Below are positions 58,500 to 64,000 of a stretch of DNA of 64,000 nucleotides, one piece after another. Under the pieces are notes generated by a model. It did not search any database and was not told the origin of the DNA. It saw only the letters and a program-made list of their open reading frames with translations. Each line of letters opens with the position of its first letter. Position 1 is the stretch's first letter. The position numbers and the translations under genes were made by a program. This stretch comes from Dipylidium caninum (lineage: Eukaryota > Platyhelminthes > Cestoda > Cyclophyllidea > Dipylidiidae): contig QEYB01000448.1 of assembly GCA_017562135.1 (NCBI GenBank), positions 1,116,001 to 1,180,000 on the forward strand, written 5' to 3'.

Positions 58500-61400
58500 A
58501 AACCATTTCCTGTAGCTCGATCGAGGGGCTGAGTTTTTTACGACTAACTCGACCGCGTCGACTCTTGAGGGGTGTGACAATTACCTCAACCTAAAATGAT
58601 GTTTATTTGAGCATGCTTTTTGGAAATGAATTGTGACTCTGTTTATTTCACTTTTTATTGCGTTTATTATGGGTACATTGCCGTTTCAACTAAACCCCAT
58701 CAATTGCATAACCCACACAAAATGGGCATGAGAACTGGTGAGACATAAAATAATGAGGCGACTCAACACACGTGCTCTGTAGCGGCGTCGACACAAGTCT
58801 GCGACATGCAAATGTCAATCTGCACGCTCCACCTTGTCCCAACTCCTTATTCGTACCTCCTACGGGGTCTGGCGGCCCTCACTGAATCGACTGCAGCGAG
58901 ATTACTCTCAAAAGCCCTTCTATTGTGCCCTCAAAGCTTTAAAATGCCCTCCATTTATAGTCATCTCATCGTTTATCGTACATTTCATCATTTCAGTATC
59001 ACCTCTTACGCCTCCGTATCTGGTCCACTTGTACAGTTCTCAATATAACTTATAATTTTCCGGCAGCACTGGCACCCCCCATTGAATTCGGCAATATCCA
59101 CCGTGGTGAAATAAATTATACGTGGAGGAAGGAATAAAAGTCGCCGGAATTTTTAGTCAAAAAACAACGAGGTTGCCATAACCGGCAATTTGAAAGGCCA
59201 AATATAGGAAAAGTCACCTTAATTAGCATAAAAAAGGATTAAACAATGGAATGTGGAATTGTGAGTGAAGTGGGAGGAGGCGCCCTCTAATTAAAAAGCC
59301 TGTCTATGCTGGGTCTCTGCCCTTTGGTGTATTCCTTTGGCTGTGCAACATTCAAAGTCCTCCTCACTCCAAACCAGCCTAGTGCATTTATTCAATGGAG
59401 GCATAAATAATGCATTAATACACACCATCCCCGCGGCTGTAATTGACGCTGCCAAACAGCATGCTCAAAGGTGAAATAAGAGTGAATCAGATGACTTTTC
59501 ACCTCGGCAACAAGTCTTTATGGCTTATGTTAGGTCTCCAAGAATTTTCCATGGTTGTAACTTAGCAGCCTTCGACAGAGACGCATAGGTAACCGTCAGG
59601 AGGCCACAGTGGAATGCGGAAGCCTCCGAAGAAAATATTCCTCACTTGCAGACTTTTTTTTAATATTTCTTTGACTGGGAGGGAATAGTGCCAAATGAGT
59701 TGCCTCATGAAGTGCCTCAGTAAAAAAGCGCCTCCAGTGTGAAACTTCATCACTTGTGCTCAGTCTGGAGTATGACGTGTTCACGCGAGTGATGGGGTGA
59801 AATTATCTGCCGGAGAGCAGTCATGTCGCTGCTCACCCGTGAACTGGATTCTGAACGTGGGAGCTGTCACCTTCACGCACGCCAACACGCTCTGGGTCGA
59901 CGCAGCCGAGCTCGCGCCTCGACTGTTGGGGAGGTGAGCGCCTATGCCAGTCGCGAATGAATGCCAAATCGAGGCGAATAAGACTTTCGCCGGGGGTGTT
60001 GGGAAGGTCGTCTACCAAACCGTCAACAAACGGGTCTTAGGGGCAGCCCATTCCTCCTGTTGTAAATATGATCGCCTTTTGATTTATTAATGCTTGTAAT
60101 AATGTGTAGATGTCAGTCACAATGATGATGTAATAAAGACCAAGAGGCAATTAAAAGATTGAAAAGGCGTAAGTTTATAACTTCCATCCTATGTAAAGAG
60201 AACTCTACCCTAAGGTTGCATTATCCATGTGGAATAGTGGAAGGACTTACTTGACGCAGATGCAAAGAAAAGTGTCCCGAGGATTGTGGAAATGCCCACA
60301 TTACCGGAGAAGGATATTCCTCCAAACGTAGGCGTGGGACTGCAAAGGTGATTTATTGAGGCGACAATTCCGCCCACTTACCGGCAATAGCATTTCGAAT
60401 TTGTCCACCCTCTCCCACCGCTGCAATTTCGCAGTGGATAAGACCATGTCTTAGGGAGATATACATTGAGAATTGCCAATTATCGTCCGCTCGACCGCCT
60501 ATAAGCACATATGAAAGTCCGATTGTAGTAAACAAATCTACTCACAGACTGATTGACTGGCTGACTGACTGACAATACTAAGCTCCGCCGCAGAGAGTGT
60601 ATCAGTTTGTGAATCACGGCAAGAACGACTGGCTTAGTAGTACTTCTGCCAAGGTGAGAGACCCTTGATGGACTACTCTCGAAAGTGACGTCAATTAGGC
60701 GGTTTAGTTCTCCACGAGGGGGCAACAGCCTCTCCACTCGAGTATGTGTGTGTGTGTGTAATGTGATAGGCTCGGGATGCGGGGCGAGTGTGAAGTGTAA
60801 CGGTACAAGGGGGCTGCATTGTGGAGAATGGAAAGACTAATAAAGTGGCGACTTGCAGTTTATGGTGATTCTCGCCTCCCAATAAGAAGTCTTCTTCCGA
60901 TTGTACCGATGTTGTGAAATGAAACTATGTTCTACCTCCTACCATTACGAGGAGGCTATTTTGGACCAAACCTAATCATTGTCACCCAAGTAGAGGACGG
61001 GAGATTTATTAATTATGAGTGTTCGACAAAGTCGAGTGAGGCTGAGCGCTAAACGCCTCTCACAGCTACAATTTCAGTCTGTCAGTTCAAACGCATCTTA
61101 GCGCGACAATCCCTACCCCGGGGACGCTGTCCACGCACCGAAAAATACAGTGGGTGTCAAGGCAGGGTACTTACTCTCGTCTATTATTAGGGACTTCGAA
61201 GGACAATTTTGCTTAAATAAACTCCTGCGAGGGCGATTCGGGTTTTTCCTTAGCATCGCCTAATTGTTCACATTTACCTAAACCACTTTTGACTTGATCG
61301 CAATGCCTGCCAAGTCCCAAAGGGTGACTATCAAGTTAACTTCGCGTATAAGCTTGCTTTGTGGTGGCGAAGGCGGAGAAGGTGGTCGGTGTGGTTCTAA

Positions 61401-62550
61401 AATTTCCGACACAGATTAAAAAACCCGCCTGTTTGTATCACAAAGGATTACGACATAAATATACAGCTTCGTTATAAATCACTAAACGGAGGTCATCCAC
61501 CTACCGCCAAGTCGGTTACACTGCGAGCCAGCCAGTTAGTTAGCAGGAGTGACAGTGGAAAAAAGCACTGGAGCTGGCGAGCGGAGGTAAGAGCCGGGAC
61601 AACCCTGTTCGCCGCAGGCATATCGTGTTACAGTTGATCTCGGACGAGACCGGAGAGCTTTTTTAAATAAGTCGTCTCATGACAAAAGCTCGCTTAATTT
61701 GTGTCCAAGTCATCTTAGGTAGAAGATTTTAGCCTAATATCTTTCGCCCTGAAATTTCACATGAAATCATTGCACTTAAGGTATGGCTACCGCCACCAAA
61801 TGCTGATCTCCTGGCTGTATATAAGCTAATTTCAAGTAAAGACCTGAAATGCGCATATTTCAGTGCATGTTAAAATGGTGTTTTGAAAAACAGGAAATAT
61901 CGCGCGCGAGGGAACGCTTGGGCCAAAGGGTGGGGATTCTAAAAGGCACAGTAAAATTCGGTCCCATCTCTACAACCTCCTCGTCAAATATCAACAATTT
62001 TGCGTATACTGAGTAAAAAGCAGAGAAGTATTAGCTAATGGTGGCAAAAGTTTCTCTCGAAGCCATCCCTATCCCGTTTATATGACGTCAGTGTACATTT
62101 TATAGTTGTATGGTTTTTTATTGCCAGTGGGTTGTGGCGTTCGAGAATATCTACGCCAGGAAATGCTCACATTAAAGGGACTTGGGAACAATAGGAGTTT
62201 GGGTGTAATTTTTCCAAAAATAGCTGATTTACCGGGATACCCGTCACTTATAGAGTGAAGTGAATTAAAGCGCATCCATAGCACCAAGGACACTAGTTCT
62301 GATACCGAGAATTTAGGTAAGACTATTACCCATCCTAAACCGCACTCGTTTATGCAAATTCAAACGGGAGTTTTAGTTGAGATGATCGCAGTTTCTTACA
62401 GGTGACTCTTCAGCTAGCCTACTCAGGTATTCAAAACTCTGTAAGCACGTGGAGGTGATGGAATTTATTTATTTGAAACTCAGCGCTCGATCAACACTTC
62501 GTGTGGCGGAGTCGGTCCCCTTAAGTGAGGCCATAAACGGGTCGGGCAGA
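58500..62550. other. Stretch without recognised features
   Basis: No splice-consistent coding region was found. Short open frames on both strands (58.8-59.05, 59.6-59.8 and 60.4-60.9 kb) lack homology. A GT microsatellite sits at 60743-60759. It may be a long intron of the 56.3-63.2 kb gene or intergenic DNA. Confidence 0.4.
60743..60759 (+). repeat. GT dinucleotide microsatellite
   Basis: About eight GT/TG units in otherwise unremarkable DNA. Confidence 0.85.
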
Positions 62551-62557
62551 TAACTGG

Positions 62558-63223
62558 TTGCCTCCGTGTCAGTTACTTCTCGGTTCGCCTGAAATTTGTT
62601 TACTGAACACTAGAATTAGGCTCGTGGATAGCTGGTCTATTGGAGATCCGCCCTTCCGCGTAGAAAGATACTTGCTCCAGTTGCTAATATGGGATATGAA
62701 GGATGGGGATAGACCGGTGAACGTGAACAGAAGAGGTTGTTTTCGCTCTCGACAGGACAAAAAGGTAAGACCGGGGATCCCACTGTATAAGTTGCACAAT
62801 CGTGCGGAACGCTTGCACCCGGCGACTCTGCGGTGTGCTAAATGGCAGAAAAGTCAAGGCTATGGTGCATCAACTCTCCGCACCACCCGGATTTGGCCTT
62901 CGCGTTCCCTCAACCTGATTGGTGGATTTTGCACCAATAGGAGACCGAGGACGTGGGTGGAGCATGGCGATTCTTGCATGTCCAACCCCATGCTCTCACT
63001 ATATCACATCCACGGGGGCCTAGCGGCGTCGGTAACCTTTTGGAGGACAGTTACCTTCAACTTCGTCATCTGTGTTTGTGGCACCTTGGCGCGTTCGTTA
63101 AACAAAAACCTAAAGGAGTCAAAAATTGCACCGCCTGAATTGGATCTACCTTCGTTTGGAGAGCCATCCGTAGGATGGAATTACACTTTTGAAGCACCTA
63201 TTCCTTATCACAATCGTAGTTAA
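62558..63223 (+). CDS. Coding-like terminal region, unknown
   Basis: A 221-codon frame is open throughout, ending in the plausible C-terminus ELDLPSFGEPSVGWNYTFEA with an NYT sequon and a stop at 63221-63223. A second frame is at least as protein-like over 62851-62938 (LWCINSPHHPDLAFAFPQPD) and 62941-63138 (GVGNLLEDSYLQLRHLCLW). This suggests two or more exons in different frames rather than one long exon. No family was recognised; the frame choice is not settled. Confidence 0.25.
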   Translation: MPPCQLLLGSPEICLLNTRIRLVDSWSIGDPPFRVERYLLQLLIWDMKDGDRPVNVNRRGCFRSRQDKKVRPGIPLYKLHNRAERLHPATLRCAKWQKSQGYGASTLRTTRIWPSRSLNLIGGFCTNRRPRTWVEHGDSCMSNPMLSLYHIHGGLAASVTFWRTVTFNFVICVCGTLARSLNKNLKESKIAPPELDLPSFGEPSVGWNYTFEAPIPYHNRS

Positions 63224-64000
63224 CCATCGTAATTAAGAGTGAGTTAATATTTTATTACATGTGAGTGAATTTCAGACAAACCTGCTTATTAATTTAATTA
63301 TTTTGCATTAGAACCAATTGCAGTGATTGTGCTTACGCGGTGAAAAGAAAAGTCGAGCCTCCAAATCTTGCCAAACCCATTCTATGTCCACAGAAATCTA
63401 GAGATTTTGAGTGTCCATGCTGTTCGGAATCATGAATATCACAGGCGGTGGGTTAAGTTGGCACTGATTTCACCCCAAAGTTCACGCTTCCAGCGCATGA
63501 CTGCTACACTGGCAACACCACTACCTTCCCTTTGCAATATTCTCCACTGGACCGCATTTAGAAATAATGAAAGGTGACACGCGAGAGGGGATTCACGCGT
63601 CTTAACAGAACTTTGTTAAGGACTCTATTCTTTTCATTTACATTCGCATTATTCTCTTGAGTTTGTTCTCAGTTAGCGAAGACTTGTGTAGTACCGTTAA
63701 CAGCGGAACCAGGGAAAGTGATTATCAGACATGAACCGACCTCAGTGGTAGACCAATTCACCACCGTCGAAATAAGAGTAATAAGGTCAATTTCTCATCG
63801 TTGGGGCAGTTACATCAAAAATTACGGTGAATGAGATTGACAGGTCATGCAGACCATAAATGACGGGACAATAATCCTCTCATATCCCTGAATAAGGCGA
63901 ATCGGAATGAACATATCGCTAGTGAATGCGAGTTGACTGCTGACAAGTGAATCGCGAAGCCTTCTTTCCTGTTTACTCGTGTTGAAAGAGATCAGTCAGT
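63224..64000. other. 3' flank without recognised gene
   Basis: I see no coding signal, repeat array or RNA gene. A plus-strand frame at 63368-63577 has no homology and no splice support. Confidence 0.4.

Noticed and set aside
1..64000. tRNA, rRNA, CRISPR array or spliced-leader gene
   Set aside because: I looked for B-box-like GGTTCGANTCC, conserved rRNA blocks, regular direct repeats with spacers and the known cestode leader core; none was found. A covariance-model scan would be needed to exclude divergent RNAs.

Overview
The window is nuclear DNA of a metazoan. All recognisable genes are eukaryotic, intron-containing and mostly single-copy housekeeping genes, with no operons or prokaryotic signals. 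Many introns are only 30-38 nt long. In the largest gene, tiny 5' introns give way to kilobase-sized 3' introns, a pattern described for flatworm genomes. With the mariner relics and simple-sequence content, this suggests a platyhelminth, most likely a parasitic flatworm such as a cestode. That placement is inference, because no diagnostic RNA or mitochondrial gene is present.

Layout. About 1-23.7 kb is gene-poor. It holds purine/pyrimidine microsatellites, minisatellites, two inverted copies of a dispersed repeat (780-990 and 3400-3600), two dead mariner transposase genes (8599-9243 plus, 11234-11775 minus), and no gene I can defend. From 23.7 to 54.5 kb seven genes are packed closely: OSGEPL1/Qri7 (+, 23755-25700), centrin (-, 26864-27476), SF3B1 (+, 28110-32900), CMC1 (-, 33071-33548), a sortilin-type VPS10 receptor (+, 34222-50747, 16 exons), SEC61B (+, 52980-53531) and the kinetochore subunit SPC25 (-, 53720-54489). 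Several were assembled exon by exon. CMC1, SEC61B and the 5' parts of centrin and sortilin are too finely divided to appear as long ORFs. From 54.7 to 63.2 kb there are coding-like patches with good splice sites that I cannot name, including a probable secreted or membrane protein starting at 56263.

How the genes relate. They do not form one pathway. OSGEPL1 (mitochondrial tRNA t6A) and CMC1 (cytochrome oxidase assembly) serve mitochondria. SF3B1 is the U2 snRNP branch-site factor. SEC61B (ER translocon) and sortilin (Golgi-endosome sorting) serve the secretory route. Centrin and SPC25 serve centrioles/cilia and kinetochores. Centrin and SF3B1 diverge from a 633-bp shared upstream region, CMC1 and sortilin diverge from about 670 bp, and SF3B1/CMC1 and SEC61B/SPC25 are convergent.

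Most notable points: a family of 30-38 nt introns; first coding exons of only 3 nt (centrin, SEC61B) and 10 nt (SF3B1); a GC-AG intron and a possible alternative soluble ending in the sortilin gene; an apparently N-terminally short SF3B1; and several one-base frame breaks in otherwise intact essential genes. The breaks probably reflect sequence errors, although one (CMC1) could instead be a 16-nt GT...AG intron.
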